Shown: positions 27,922 through 37,300 of the stretch, in pieces | How the letters are laid out: each line of letters begins with the position of its first letter | Position numbering within the stretch: position 1 is the stretch's first letter | DNA from: PRO6 sp035565775 | Lineage (GTDB): Bacteria > Pseudomonadota > Alphaproteobacteria > Rhizobiales > Xanthobacteraceae | Assembly (NCBI GenBank): GCA_035565775.1 | Contig: DATMRW010000009.1 | Coordinates: forward strand, 1 to 64,000 | Length of the DNA: 64,000 nt | Direction: 5' to 3' | Notes under the pieces: generated by a model | What the model saw: only the letters and a program-made list of their open reading frames with translations | Databases searched by the model: none | Told to the model about the DNA's origin: nothing | Program-made: the position numbers and the translations under genes

Positions 27922-28946
27922 GCACTCAGCGCCTCTGCCCGTGCGACCAGTTCATCGAGCTCGGCCCGCGCCGCCTGCCGGTCGAGCGGCTGCGCCTGGC
28001 CCCGCGCCGCAAGCGCCGCCTCGGCCCGCGCGAGCGGCTTGCCTGCGAGCTCGGGCACCGCGTCAGCGACCTCCCGCATTTCGGCGAGATTGCCGTTGCA
28101 ATGCAGCACCACGTCGCAACCGGCGGCAATCGCCGCGCGGCTCCGCTCCCCGATCGAGCCGGCCAGCGCATTCATGGAAACGTCATCGCTCATCAGCAGG
28201 CCCTGGAACCCGATTTCGCGCCGAATCACTTCCTCGATAATTGTCGCAGAAGTCGTCGCAGGTTGGGCAGGATCGAGCGCGCTAAACACAACATGTGCGG
28301 TCATCGCCATGGCAAGGTCCGCGAGCGGGCGGAACGCAGCGAAGTCCGTCAGTTCCAATTCGTCCGCAGGCGTGTCCACGACCGGCAGCCTGTGGTGGCT
28401 GTCGGCCGTCGCCCGGCCATGGCCGGGAATATGTTTGAGCACCGGCAGCACGCCGCCCGCGGCAAGACCGTCAGTCACGGCGCGGGCGATCGCCACCACC
28501 TTTCCCGGGGTCGTGCCATAGGCGCGGTTGCCGATCACGGCGTCGGCGCCGGCGACCGGAACGTCCGCCAGCGGCAGGCAATCGACGGTGATGCCGAGGT
28601 CGAGCAGGTCGGCGGCGATCAGCCGGGCACTGAGCCACGCTGCCCGCAGACCGCTGACCTCATCCGCCTCATAGAGGGTGCCGAAGACCGCGCCGGGCGG
28701 ATAGACCGGCCACAGCGGCGGGCCGAGACGCTGGACTCGGCCGCCCTCCTGATCGATCAGGACCGGGGCATCGGGCCGACCGACCTCGCCCCTCAATTGC
28801 GAAACAAGATCAGATACTTGCTGATGACTTTCGACATTTCGCTTGAAGAGAATAAAACCCCACGGGCGATTGTTGCGCAAAAATGCGCTCTCGTCTGCGT
28901 TCAGTCGGGTGCCGGATACGCCGGAAATAAATGCGCGCGCGCTCAT
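27918..28946 (-). CDS. nagZ: Beta-N-acetylhexosaminidase NagZ (GH3)
   Basis: Cytoplasmic glycosidase of peptidoglycan recycling that removes GlcNAc from anhydro-muropeptides. 342 residues with the GH3 signatures VLIDQEGGRVQRLGPP, LPVLKHIPGHGRATADSHHRLPVVD (catalytic His on the mobile loop) and GLLMSDDVSMNALAG with the nucleophile Asp. It starts 46 nt after the SPOR protein and overlaps scpA by 4 nt. Confidence 0.96.
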   Translation of the reverse strand: MSARAFISGVSGTRLNADESAFLRNNRPWGFILFKRNVESHQQVSDLVSQLRGEVGRPDAPVLIDQEGGRVQRLGPPLWPVYPPGAVFGTLYEADEVSGLRAAWLSARLIAADLLDLGITVDCLPLADVPVAGADAVIGNRAYGTTPGKVVAIARAVTDGLAAGGVLPVLKHIPGHGRATADSHHRLPVVDTPADELELTDFAAFRPLADLAMAMTAHVVFSALDPAQPATTSATIIEEVIRREIGFQGLLMSDDVSMNALAGSIGERSRAAIAAGCDVVLHCNGNLAEMREVADAVPELAGKPLARAEAALAARGQAQPLDRQAARAELDELVARAEALSA

Positions 28947-28992
28947 ACAGCCGATTAGCGCGCGCGCAGCTCATGGGTCAAGGAAAGGCCCG

Positions 28993-30387
28993 TTAATTCC
29001 TTTGGACGATGCACTGACCGCCGGCGGATTTCATATTTCCGCAGAGATTGGTGGCCTCGTCAGCACTGGCAAACGGCCCGACCATCGCGCGGTAATAGAT
29101 GCCCTTGCTGCCAAGATCGACCTTCTTGATCATTGGCTGCTGGCCGCGCAGCACCGTCGGGAACTTGCCCTGAAGCACCCGGAACGATGCCCGCGCATCG
29201 GCTTCGCTGCGCTGGGAGGAGACCTGGACAACGTAGCCGCCCGCTGCCGGGGTGGCCGCGGTCGGATTGATCGATGCCGTTCGCATCGGCGTGTCCTGGG
29301 TCGCGGCCGCAGCGGGACGCGCCGGAGCTGCCGGACGCTGCGCCGCAGGAGGTGGCGCGGCGGAAGCCGCTGCGATCGCATCGGGCTGATCCGAGCGGAC
29401 CGGAACGGTGCGAATACGGCGCGGCTCAGGACCGGACGAGAGCGTACCGTTCCCGGTGAGATGGGCGGACGGCCCGTTCGGCGCCGTGGAGGCGACAGCC
29501 ACCGGCGCCGCACTCTGGGTCAGCGGCGGGAACACGACGCGGGGGCCGGACTGCGCCTTGCTGGAGACATCCACCGGCTGCTCCTCGCGCGGCACGATGC
29601 GCTCGACGCCGGCGAGGCGCTCCTGCTCAGGCTTGGCCTGGGCATTGGCCTCGGTCGGCGGCACCACCTTGATCGGGTTGCTATCGGCCCGGATCACCGG
29701 GGGCTCGCCTTTCGGCGCACTCGAGCTGAAGGTGCGGTAGGCATAGGCGCCGCCGGTGCCGACGACAGCCAGCGCGAGAATGGCGGCGATCGTCTTGAAC
29801 CCGCCGCGCTTCTTCTCCGAATAGCCGCCGTCCTCGTCGTAGTCGTAGTGGTCGTCGTGGTAATGGGACTCCTGCGCACCGTGCTGGCCGTAGCCGTCGG
29901 TGTGCTGCGCATGGCCATAGAGCGTGTCGTCATAACGCCCGGCCTGCTGATCACCAGCGTAATGGGACGGCGCGAGGGTCTCCGGCATGGGATGGCTGCG
30001 ATGGCTGCCAAGAAAAGCCGGGCGAGCCTCCTGCGGCGCGGCGGCACGGTCTTGCCCATGCGACGGCGGTGCATAGGGATCGACCGCCGGCGCGCCCTGC
30101 CCGCCGCCCCGGCGCTGCAGCCAGCTCGGCGGCCCTGCGGGCGCCACCGGCGCCTCTTCAAAAAACTGATTTTGCGGCTCGATCGCTGCTTCCGGGGCAC
30201 GCGGCTCCGCGCGCAGCTCGCTCAATCGCGGCGGCCCCTTGCGGCCCGCATTGGGAAAGTCCGCCAGGGGATCGTTCTGCCCGATCAGGCGAGCCAGCTC
30301 CGCCAGCGGGTCGCTGCCATGATTTTCCTGCCTCGGATCGTCGCCGTATTCCGAGTGGATGTGTCCGTTTTGATATCGATCGGCCAT
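28993..30387 (-). CDS. SPOR-domain membrane protein
   Basis: 464-residue inner-membrane anchored protein with a C-terminal SPOR domain (GGYVVQVSSQRSEADARASFRVLQGKFPTVLRG...GIYYRAMVGPFASADEATNLCGNMKSAGGQCIVQRN) that binds denuded peptidoglycan at the division site. About 200 cytoplasmic residues, Pro/Arg/Gln-rich, precede the single membrane helix (IAAILALAVVGTGGAYAYRTF), then comes a Pro/Ala periplasmic linker. Just before the helix is a His/Asp/Tyr cluster (SHYHDDHYDYDEDGGY). Two Cys in the SPOR domain may form a disulfide. It lies between argS and nagZ, as in related genomes. Confidence 0.93.
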   Translation of the reverse strand: MADRYQNGHIHSEYGDDPRQENHGSDPLAELARLIGQNDPLADFPNAGRKGPPRLSELRAEPRAPEAAIEPQNQFFEEAPVAPAGPPSWLQRRGGGQGAPAVDPYAPPSHGQDRAAAPQEARPAFLGSHRSHPMPETLAPSHYAGDQQAGRYDDTLYGHAQHTDGYGQHGAQESHYHDDHYDYDEDGGYSEKKRGGFKTIAAILALAVVGTGGAYAYRTFSSSAPKGEPPVIRADSNPIKVVPPTEANAQAKPEQERLAGVERIVPREEQPVDVSSKAQSGPRVVFPPLTQSAAPVAVASTAPNGPSAHLTGNGTLSSGPEPRRIRTVPVRSDQPDAIAAASAAPPPAAQRPAAPARPAAAATQDTPMRTASINPTAATPAAGGYVVQVSSQRSEADARASFRVLQGKFPTVLRGQQPMIKKVDLGSKGIYYRAMVGPFASADEATNLCGNMKSAGGQCIVQRN

Positions 30388-30489
30388 CTAGATGCGTCCC
30401 CTTCGGGAAAGCCGCCCTTCGCCGAACAGCGATGCGACTGCGCCAATGCCGTCACAACTGCCCCGTGTGAAACGGCGAAATCCCCTTGT

Positions 30490-32277
30490 TTACCGCATCT
30501 CGGTCGGAGCCTGAACGCCAAGAACCTGGAGACCAGAAGCCAGCACCGAGACGACGCCCTGCACTAAGGCCAGTCGCGCAGTTGTGATTACTGCATCATT
30601 ATTGATAATGAAGCGTAAATGCGGCATATCGCGACCCTTGGTCCAGAGCGAATGGAATTCGCTCGCAAGATCATAAAGATAGAACGCGATACGATGCGGC
30701 TCATGGGCCAGCGCAGCCGCCTCGACGGTGCGCGGATAGAGCGCAATCCGTCGCATAAGGCTCACTTCCGCGGGATCGACCAGCCGATCGAGCTCGGCAT
30801 CGACCAGCGAGGCGCGGCGCGGCGCGTCATCCTCGGGCAGTTCCGGGTACGATTCGCGGGCATTACGGAAAATCGAAAAGCCGCGGGCGTGACCGTACTG
30901 GACATAGAACACCGGATTGTCGCGCGACTGCTCGATCACCTTGGCGAGGTCGAAATCGAGCGCGGCGTCGTTCTTGCGGAATAGCATCATGAAGCGGACA
31001 GCGTCGACGCCGACTTCATCCACCACTTCACGAAGTGTCACGAACTCACCGGCCCGCTTGGACATTTTCACCGGCTCGCCACCGCGCAGCAGCTTCACGA
31101 GCTGGACGATCTTGACGTCAAGTGTGGCCTTGCCGCCGGTGATCGCACTGATCGCGGCCTGCACCCGCTTGATGTAGCCGCCGTGGTCGGCGCCCCAGAC
31201 GTCGACCAGATTGGCGAAGCCGCGGTCGAACTTCGTCTTGTGATAGGCGATGTCGGAGGCGAAATAGGTGTAGGAGCCGTCCGACTTCATCAGCGGCCGG
31301 TCGACGTCATCGCCATAGGCGGTCGCCCGGAACAGCGTCTGCTCGCGGTCCTCGTAGTCCTCGACCGGCGCGCCCTTCGGCGGCGGCAGCCGCCCCTCAT
31401 AGACGTCGCCCTTGGCCCGCAGCTCGGCAATCGTCGCGCCGACCTGATCGCCGCCCTCGACCAGCGAGCGCTCGGAGAAGAACACGTCGTGCTTGACGTT
31501 GAGCGCGGCGAGATCGCCGCGGATCTGGTCCATCATCATGGCGATGGCTTTTGCGCGCACAACCGGCAGCCACTCGGCTTCCGGCTTGCTGAGCAGCGTT
31601 TCGCCGAATCCGGCGACCAGCGCCTCGCCCACCGGCTTGAGGTAGTCGCCGGGATAAAGCCCCTCCGGAATCTCGCCGATCACCTCGCCGAGCGCCTCGC
31701 GGTAGCGCAGGAACGCCGAGCGCGCCAGCACGTCGACCTGCGCGCCCGCGTCGTTGATGTAGTATTCGCGGGTGACGTCGAAGCCGCCGAAGCTCAAAAG
31801 GCTCGCCAGCGCATCGCCAAACACCGCGCCGCGGCAATGGCCGACATGCATCGGCCCCGTCGGGTTGGCGGAAACGTATTCGACGTTGATCTTTTCGCCG
31901 CCGCCGATGGCGCTGCGGCCGTAGGCGGCCCCTTCCCGCAGGACGATGCGCAGGGCGTCGGTCCATGCCGACTGCGTCAACGTCAGGTTGATGAAGCCCG
32001 GCCCTGCGACCTCCACCGCCTCGATCAGCGGGTCGCTCCGCAGCGCCGCCGCAAGCTTCTCCGCGAGGTCGCGCGGTTTGGCCTTGGCCTCCTTGGCGAG
32101 CACCATCGCGGCATTGGTCGCCATGTCGCCGTGGCTGGCATCGCGCGGCGGTTCCACAACAATGCGCGACAGGTCGATCCCGTCGGGCAAGGTCCCCTCG
32201 GTTGCCAGTGCGCGGCAGGCGCCGTGAACGCGCGACAGGATTTCGGCGAAGATGTGCGGGAAGACGGGGTCAGCCAT
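30490..32277 (-). CDS. argS: Arginyl-tRNA synthetase
   Basis: Class I synthetase, 595 residues. An N-terminal additional domain (SHGDMATNAAMVLAKEAKAKPRDLAEKL) for tRNA contact is followed by the HIGH motif in ANPTGPMHVGHCRGA, ADHGGYIKRV, the KMSKS loop as VKMSKRAGEFVTL, and the anticodon-binding helical domain ending ...VLGVQAPTEMR. The dgt stop is 51 nt upstream and the SPOR gene 102 nt downstream. Confidence 0.98.
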   Translation of the reverse strand: MADPVFPHIFAEILSRVHGACRALATEGTLPDGIDLSRIVVEPPRDASHGDMATNAAMVLAKEAKAKPRDLAEKLAAALRSDPLIEAVEVAGPGFINLTLTQSAWTDALRIVLREGAAYGRSAIGGGEKINVEYVSANPTGPMHVGHCRGAVFGDALASLLSFGGFDVTREYYINDAGAQVDVLARSAFLRYREALGEVIGEIPEGLYPGDYLKPVGEALVAGFGETLLSKPEAEWLPVVRAKAIAMMMDQIRGDLAALNVKHDVFFSERSLVEGGDQVGATIAELRAKGDVYEGRLPPPKGAPVEDYEDREQTLFRATAYGDDVDRPLMKSDGSYTYFASDIAYHKTKFDRGFANLVDVWGADHGGYIKRVQAAISAITGGKATLDVKIVQLVKLLRGGEPVKMSKRAGEFVTLREVVDEVGVDAVRFMMLFRKNDAALDFDLAKVIEQSRDNPVFYVQYGHARGFSIFRNARESYPELPEDDAPRRASLVDAELDRLVDPAEVSLMRRIALYPRTVEAAALAHEPHRIAFYLYDLASEFHSLWTKGRDMPHLRFIINNDAVITTARLALVQGVVSVLASGLQVLGVQAPTEMR

Positions 32278-32328
32278 TTGATGATCGCAATTTTTTGGGG
32301 AAGCCGGCTGCTGCCGGCATGCCGCCGC

Positions 32329-33543
32329 CTAACGTAATTCTGGGGTGCTGTCAAAAAGCCGCGCGTGTTCCATCAGGGCGAAACGATCCGTCATTCCAGC
32401 GATGAAGTTGCCGATCTGCCGCAGAAGCGCGCCATCGTCCCCCTCTAGCGCCGCGGTTCGCCATTCGGCCGGCAGCTCCTCTGGCACGGCCCTGTATCTG
32501 GCGAATAGGTCGCGCAAGATCGAGGCCGCGTCGTTCATCACCCCGACGACGCGCGGGTGGCGGTACATCTTCTCGAACAAAAAGGTCTTGATTGCCTTTT
32601 CGGTCAGCGCCGCGTCGTCGGAGAACGCGGCCAGCGTCCGCCCCGCCTGCCGGACGTCGTCCGCGCTTTGCGGCCGCGTCGCCTGCAGGCGGCGTTCGGT
32701 CTCCTCAACCACCGCACCGATCAGATAGGAGATCAGTTCGCGCACGAGTTCCGCTGCCCGGCGATGCGGATCGAGCACCGGCCAGCGCCGGTCGATGGCG
32801 GCGATCATGCCCGCCAGCGTCGGCAGCGCCTTGAGGTCCTCGATCTGGAACAGCCCGGCGCGCAAGCCGTCGTCGATGTCATGCGCGTCGTAGGCGATGT
32901 CGTCGGCGATCGCCGCGACCTGGGCCTCGAGCGAGGCATGGGCGGCGAGTTGCAGATCGTGCTGCGCGACATAGTCGGCGATCCCGACCGGAATCCCCGC
33001 CGAGCGATAGCGCCCCACCGGCCTACCGCTGCGGTCCAGCAGCGGGCCGTTGTGCTTGACGACGCCCTCGAGCGTTTCCCACGTCAGGTTGAGGCCATCG
33101 AAATCCGGGTAGCGATGCTCCAGCGAGGTCAGGATGCGGAGCGTCTGCGCATTGTGGTCGAACCCGCCGACCTCGCGCAGGCATTCGTCGAGCGCGCTCT
33201 CGCCGGCATGGCCATAGGGCGGATGGCCGAGGTCATGGGCGAGCGCCAGTGTCTCGGTCAGATCCTCGTCGAGGCCGAGCTGGCGGGCCAGTGCGCGGGC
33301 AATCTGGGCGACCTCAAGCGTGTGCGTCAGACGGGTACGATAGTGGTCGCCTTCATGGACGACGAAAACCTGGGTCTTGTACTGGAGGCGGCGAAAGGCC
33401 GTCGAATGGATCACCCGGTCGCAATCGCGCCGGAACGGGCTGCGGGTCCGGCTCGGAGCCTCCGGGTGAAGGCGGCCGCGGCTCAGCGCCGGGTCACAGG
33501 CATAGGGCATGCGGGCAGCAGGCATTTCGACCGACACAGGCAT
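32329..33543 (-). CDS. dgt: dGTPase-like HD-domain triphosphohydrolase
   Basis: 404 residues. HD-type metal phosphohydrolase that splits dNTPs to nucleoside and triphosphate. Metal ligands are seen in YRTRLTHTLEVAQIARAL, LALAHDLGHPPYGHAGE and AAIADDIAYDAHDIDDGL. The N-terminus shows SPFRRDCDRVIHSTAFRRLQYKTQVF typical of the type 2 group. ATG 33543 has GAGGA at 3 nt. It is first of the long minus-strand array and divergent from the A-type Fe-S carrier gene. Confidence 0.95.
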   Translation of the reverse strand: MPVSVEMPAARMPYACDPALSRGRLHPEAPSRTRSPFRRDCDRVIHSTAFRRLQYKTQVFVVHEGDHYRTRLTHTLEVAQIARALARQLGLDEDLTETLALAHDLGHPPYGHAGESALDECLREVGGFDHNAQTLRILTSLEHRYPDFDGLNLTWETLEGVVKHNGPLLDRSGRPVGRYRSAGIPVGIADYVAQHDLQLAAHASLEAQVAAIADDIAYDAHDIDDGLRAGLFQIEDLKALPTLAGMIAAIDRRWPVLDPHRRAAELVRELISYLIGAVVEETERRLQATRPQSADDVRQAGRTLAAFSDDAALTEKAIKTFLFEKMYRHPRVVGVMNDAASILRDLFARYRAVPEELPAEWRTAALEGDDGALLRQIGNFIAGMTDRFALMEHARLFDSTPELR

Positions 33544-33734
33544 GTTTCCTCATCGCCCCACCCCAGACCGAATCATCGTCGGCCGCAAGGGAGCGCCTGC
33601 CAGTTTAGAGCATGCGCAATGTGATGGCGGGAACCCCACATTTGGCCGCGGCTACGTTGATTCCGGCCGGCAACGCACCTAATTATGGTGACGCGGAGTT
33701 TTTTGAACTTCGGCTTACGACGGAGCTTGCGGCA

Positions 33735-34064
33735 ATGACAGTCAACGTCACCCTTTCCGACCGGGCGACACGCCGGATTGGCGAAATTCTGCGATCCGAG
33801 CGCGAAGGCGCCAAAATGCGGATCAGCGTGGAAGGCGGCGGCTGCTCCGGGTTTCAGTACAAGTTCGATGTCGATCACGAACAGGCCGAGGACGATCTCG
33901 TGATCGCCCGCGACAGCGTCGTCGTGCTGGTCGATCCGGCGTCCGCGCCGTTTCTTGCCGGATCGGAAGTCGATTTCGTCGACGATCTGATCGGCGCATC
34001 GTTCCGGGTGGTCAACCCGAACGCCACCGCCTCCTGCGGCTGCGGCACCAGTTTTTCGATCTGA
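33735..34064 (+). CDS. erpA: A-type iron-sulfur cluster carrier (ErpA/IscA family)
   Basis: 109 residues. It receives and delivers [2Fe-2S]/[4Fe-4S] clusters to apo-enzymes. The three ligand Cys are in GGGCSGFQYKF and near the C-terminus in SCGCGTSFSI. ATG 33735 (MTVNVTLSDRATRRIGEIL) starts at the domain; the frame is open to 33612 but those residues do not fit the family. The exact subgroup (ErpA, IscA, SufA) cannot be settled from one sequence. Monocistronic, ended by the hairpin at 34113. Confidence 0.93.
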   Translation: MTVNVTLSDRATRRIGEILRSEREGAKMRISVEGGGCSGFQYKFDVDHEQAEDDLVIARDSVVVLVDPASAPFLAGSEVDFVDDLIGASFRVVNPNATASCGCGTSFSI

Positions 34065-34112
34065 GCCAACCGGCCCCGATCAAGACTTCGCCAGACCATT
34101 CATTGAGACAAA

Positions 34113-34139
34113 AAAAGGCGCCGGAACCCGGCGCCTTTT
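34113..34139. terminator. Bidirectional hairpin terminator
   Basis: Stem AAAAGGCGCCGG (34113-34124) / CCGGCGCCTTTT (34128-34139) with a 3-nt loop; A-run on one side, T-run on the other. It lies between the convergent Fe-S carrier and RND pump genes. Confidence 0.92.
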
Positions 34140-34162
34140 GGTTTTCCGTTGCTGGCTGCAAT

Positions 34163-37100
34163 TCACTCCGCCGCCGCCACCTTCGGGCGCGGGAAATCGA
34201 CCTCGTCGTCCTCGACCTCCGGCGGACCAAGGCGGCGCTTCAGGCGTTGGTCGAAGCGGTCGAGATAGATGTAGATCACCGGCGTGATGTAGAGCGTCAG
34301 CAACTGCGACACGCACAGGCCGCCGACCACCGCGACGCCGAGCGGCTGGCGCAGCTCCGCGCCCGCGCCCGTGCCGAGCGCAATCGGCAGCGTGCCGAAA
34401 ATCGCGGCGAAGGTCGTCATCATGATCGGGCGGAAACGCAGCAGCGCCGCCTCGCGGATGGCGTGCTCGGCGCTGAGGCCGAGGCGACGCCGCTCCAGCG
34501 CGAAGTCGACCATCATGATCGCGTTCTTCTTCACGATGCCCACCAGCATCACAATGCCGATCATCGCGATCACCGACAGCTCCATGTCGAACAGCATCAG
34601 CGTCAAGATAGCGCCAATACCCGCCGACGGCAGGCCGGAAATGATGGTGATCGGGTGAATGAAGCTCTCGTACAGAATGCCGAGGATCACGAAGGCCGCA
34701 AACACTGCCGCGAGGATCAGAACGCCCTGCCCGCGCAGCGACTCCTGAAACACCTGCGCCGTTCCCGAGAAGCCGGTCGCGATCGTGACCGGCAGGTTGG
34801 AGTCCCGTTCGATCGTGGTGATGTGGTCAACCGCATAGCCGAGCGAATGGCCCGGCGCGAGGTTGAAGGAGATCGTCACCGCCGGCTGCTGCCCCTGATG
34901 GTTGATCTGCAGCGGGCCGACCGAGGGGACCATCTTGGCCACCGCATCGAGCGGAATGGTCTGGCCGCGGTTGGTCTTCACATAGAGTTTTGAGAGGTCC
35001 GACGGATCGACCCGGAACTGCGGCTGCACTTCCATGATGATCTTGTAGTCGTTCGACGGCATATAGATCGTACCGATCTGCCGCGTGCCATAGGCGTTGA
35101 AGAGCTGGTTGCGGACCTGCTCCACGGTGACGCCGAACACCGCCGCCTTCTCGCGGTCGACGTCGACCACGAGCTGCGGGTTCTTGATGTAGAGGTCGGT
35201 GGTGACGTCGAGCAGTCCGGGCACCTTGGCGATCTTCTCACGCATCATCGGCGCAAGCCGATAGAGCGCCTCGGTGTCGCCGCTCTGCAGCACGTACTGG
35301 TACTGGCTCTTGGAAATGCGCCCGCCGACATTCAGGTTCTGGATGCTCTGGAAGAACGCCTGCAGGCCCGGCACCTGAAGCGCGGTCTGGCGCAGCCGCT
35401 GGATCACCTTCGGCGCGGCATCGCGCTCGCCCCGCGGTTTCAGCGAGATGAACAGGCGGCCGTAGTTCGCCGTCGGGTTCGGGCCGCCGGAGCCGACCGT
35501 GCTGTTGATGTATTCGATCGCCGGATCCTTGCCGAGCAGATCGGCCAGCACCTGCTGCCGCGCCTTCATCGCCTCGAAGGAGGTGTCGGTCGCCGCCTCC
35601 GTCACGCCGATGAGAAAGCCCGTGTCCTCCTGCGGGAAGAAGCCCTTCGGCACCACGGCGTAGAGGACGAACGTGCCGAACAACGTCGCGAAGGTGACGA
35701 CCAGCATCACGGACTTGTAGGCGAGCACGCGGTCGAGCGTCCATTCATAGGCGCGCAGCCAGCTATTGAACATGCGCTCGAAGACGCGGAGCACGATGTT
35801 GAGCCGCTTGTCCGGATCGTGCGCCCTGAGCATGCGCGCGCTGAGCATCGGCGTTAGCGTCAGCGAGACGAAGCCGGACACAAGAATCGCGACCGAAACG
35901 GTGACGGCGAATTCGCGGAATACGCGTCCGACGATGCCGCCCATCAGCAGCACCGGGATGAACACGGCGATCAGCGAGAAGGTGATCGAGATGATCGTGA
36001 AGCCGATCTCGCGCGCGCCCTTGAGCGCCGCCTCGAACGGCCTCATCCCGCGCTCGATATAGCGCATGATGTTTTCGAGCATCACGATGGCGTCGTCGAC
36101 GACGAAGCCGACCGACAATGTCATCGCCAGCAGCGTCATGTTGTTAATCGAGAAATCGAGCAGGTACATGACCGCGCAAGTGCCGATCAGCGAGATCGGC
36201 ACGGCGAGCGCCGGAATGAACGTCGCCGACATCGAGCGCAGGAACAGGAAGATCACCAGCAGCACGAGCGCCACGGCGATCAGCAGCGTTTCCTCGACGT
36301 CGGCCACCGCCTGCCGCACCGAGATCGAGCGATCCATCATCACGTCGACGGAGATCGACGGGGGGATCTGGGCGCGCAGCGCGGGCAGCTTGGCGCGCAC
36401 GCCATCGACCACGGCGATGACGTTGGCGTCCGGCTGCTTCTGCACGGCCAGCACGATGGCGCGGTTGCCGTTCAGCCAGGTCGCGATCCTGTCGTTCTCG
36501 ACGCTGTCATAGATGTTGGCGATCTCGTCGAGCTTCACTGGCGCGCCGTTGCGCCAGGCGACGACGACCTTGCTGTAGTCCGCAGCCTTGTTCATCTGCC
36601 CGGACGCCTGCAGCGCGACGTCCTGCTTCGGCCCGTTCAGGGTGCCGACCGGCGTGCTGGAGTTGGCGCCGGCGACGGCGGCGCGGACATCGTCGAGCGT
36701 CAGCCCGCGTGCCGCGGCGGCCTGCGGATCGACCTGAACGCGGATCGCGAATTTCTGGCTGCCATAGATCAGCACCTGCGCCACGCCGGGGATCTGCGAA
36801 AGCGCCTGGCCGACGGTGATCTCGCCATATTCGTTCACGGCCGAGAGCGGCAACGTGTCGGACGACAGTGAAATATAGATCACCGGAAACTCCGCCGGGT
36901 TCACCTTTCTGAAGCTCGGCGGGATCGTCATCTCTATCGGCAATCGCCGCTGCGCGATGGTGAGCGCGGTCTGCACGTCGAGCGAGGCGGCGTCGATATT
37001 GCGGCTGAGGTCGAACTGGATGGTGATCTGCGAGGTGCCCTGCGACGACTGCGAGGACATCGACGAGATGCCGGCAATCGTCGACAGTTGCCGCTCGATG

Positions 37101-37297
37101 ATGCCGGCAACGGAGGCGGCCATCGTGTCGGCGCTGGCGCCGGGCAGCGTCGCCGTCACCTCGATGGTGGGAAAGTCCACCTTCGGCAGCGCGGAGACCG
37201 GCAGCAGACGAAACCCGAAAATGCCGAAGGCAACGATCGACGCCGTCAGCAGCGTGGTCAGAACCGGGCGACGGATACACAGCTCGGAGAGCGTCAT
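34163..37297 (-). CDS. RND multidrug efflux transporter, MdtB/C-like
   Basis: 1044-residue proton-driven inner membrane pump. N-terminal helix LCIRRPVLTTLLTASIVAFGIFGFRLLPVSALPKVDFPTIEV; the porter domain has GLTLDDVRAAVAGANSSTPVG; the membrane relay has VGFVVDDAIVMLENI with the paired Asp needed for proton transfer. The second half has TGFSGTAQVFQESLRGQG and MIGIVMLVGIVKKNAIMMVDFAL. Sequence style is closest to MdtB/MdtC/MuxB. It is 3 nt downstream of its adaptor gene; no outer membrane channel gene or TetR repressor is nearby. Confidence 0.94.
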   Translation of the reverse strand: MTLSELCIRRPVLTTLLTASIVAFGIFGFRLLPVSALPKVDFPTIEVTATLPGASADTMAASVAGIIERQLSTIAGISSMSSQSSQGTSQITIQFDLSRNIDAASLDVQTALTIAQRRLPIEMTIPPSFRKVNPAEFPVIYISLSSDTLPLSAVNEYGEITVGQALSQIPGVAQVLIYGSQKFAIRVQVDPQAAAARGLTLDDVRAAVAGANSSTPVGTLNGPKQDVALQASGQMNKAADYSKVVVAWRNGAPVKLDEIANIYDSVENDRIATWLNGNRAIVLAVQKQPDANVIAVVDGVRAKLPALRAQIPPSISVDVMMDRSISVRQAVADVEETLLIAVALVLLVIFLFLRSMSATFIPALAVPISLIGTCAVMYLLDFSINNMTLLAMTLSVGFVVDDAIVMLENIMRYIERGMRPFEAALKGAREIGFTIISITFSLIAVFIPVLLMGGIVGRVFREFAVTVSVAILVSGFVSLTLTPMLSARMLRAHDPDKRLNIVLRVFERMFNSWLRAYEWTLDRVLAYKSVMLVVTFATLFGTFVLYAVVPKGFFPQEDTGFLIGVTEAATDTSFEAMKARQQVLADLLGKDPAIEYINSTVGSGGPNPTANYGRLFISLKPRGERDAAPKVIQRLRQTALQVPGLQAFFQSIQNLNVGGRISKSQYQYVLQSGDTEALYRLAPMMREKIAKVPGLLDVTTDLYIKNPQLVVDVDREKAAVFGVTVEQVRNQLFNAYGTRQIGTIYMPSNDYKIIMEVQPQFRVDPSDLSKLYVKTNRGQTIPLDAVAKMVPSVGPLQINHQGQQPAVTISFNLAPGHSLGYAVDHITTIERDSNLPVTIATGFSGTAQVFQESLRGQGVLILAAVFAAFVILGILYESFIHPITIISGLPSAGIGAILTLMLFDMELSVIAMIGIVMLVGIVKKNAIMMVDFALERRRLGLSAEHAIREAALLRFRPIMMTTFAAIFGTLPIALGTGAGAELRQPLGVAVVGGLCVSQLLTLYITPVIYIYLDRFDQRLKRRLGPPEVEDDEVDFPRPKVAAAE

Positions 37298-37300
37298 GGA

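Noticed and set aside
26563..28521. Open frame of about 650 codons on the plus strand opposite scpB, scpA and nagZ
   Set aside because: It is antisense to three clearly conserved, overlapping genes; its product is Arg/Pro-rich and of no family. High GC leaves antisense frames open by chance.
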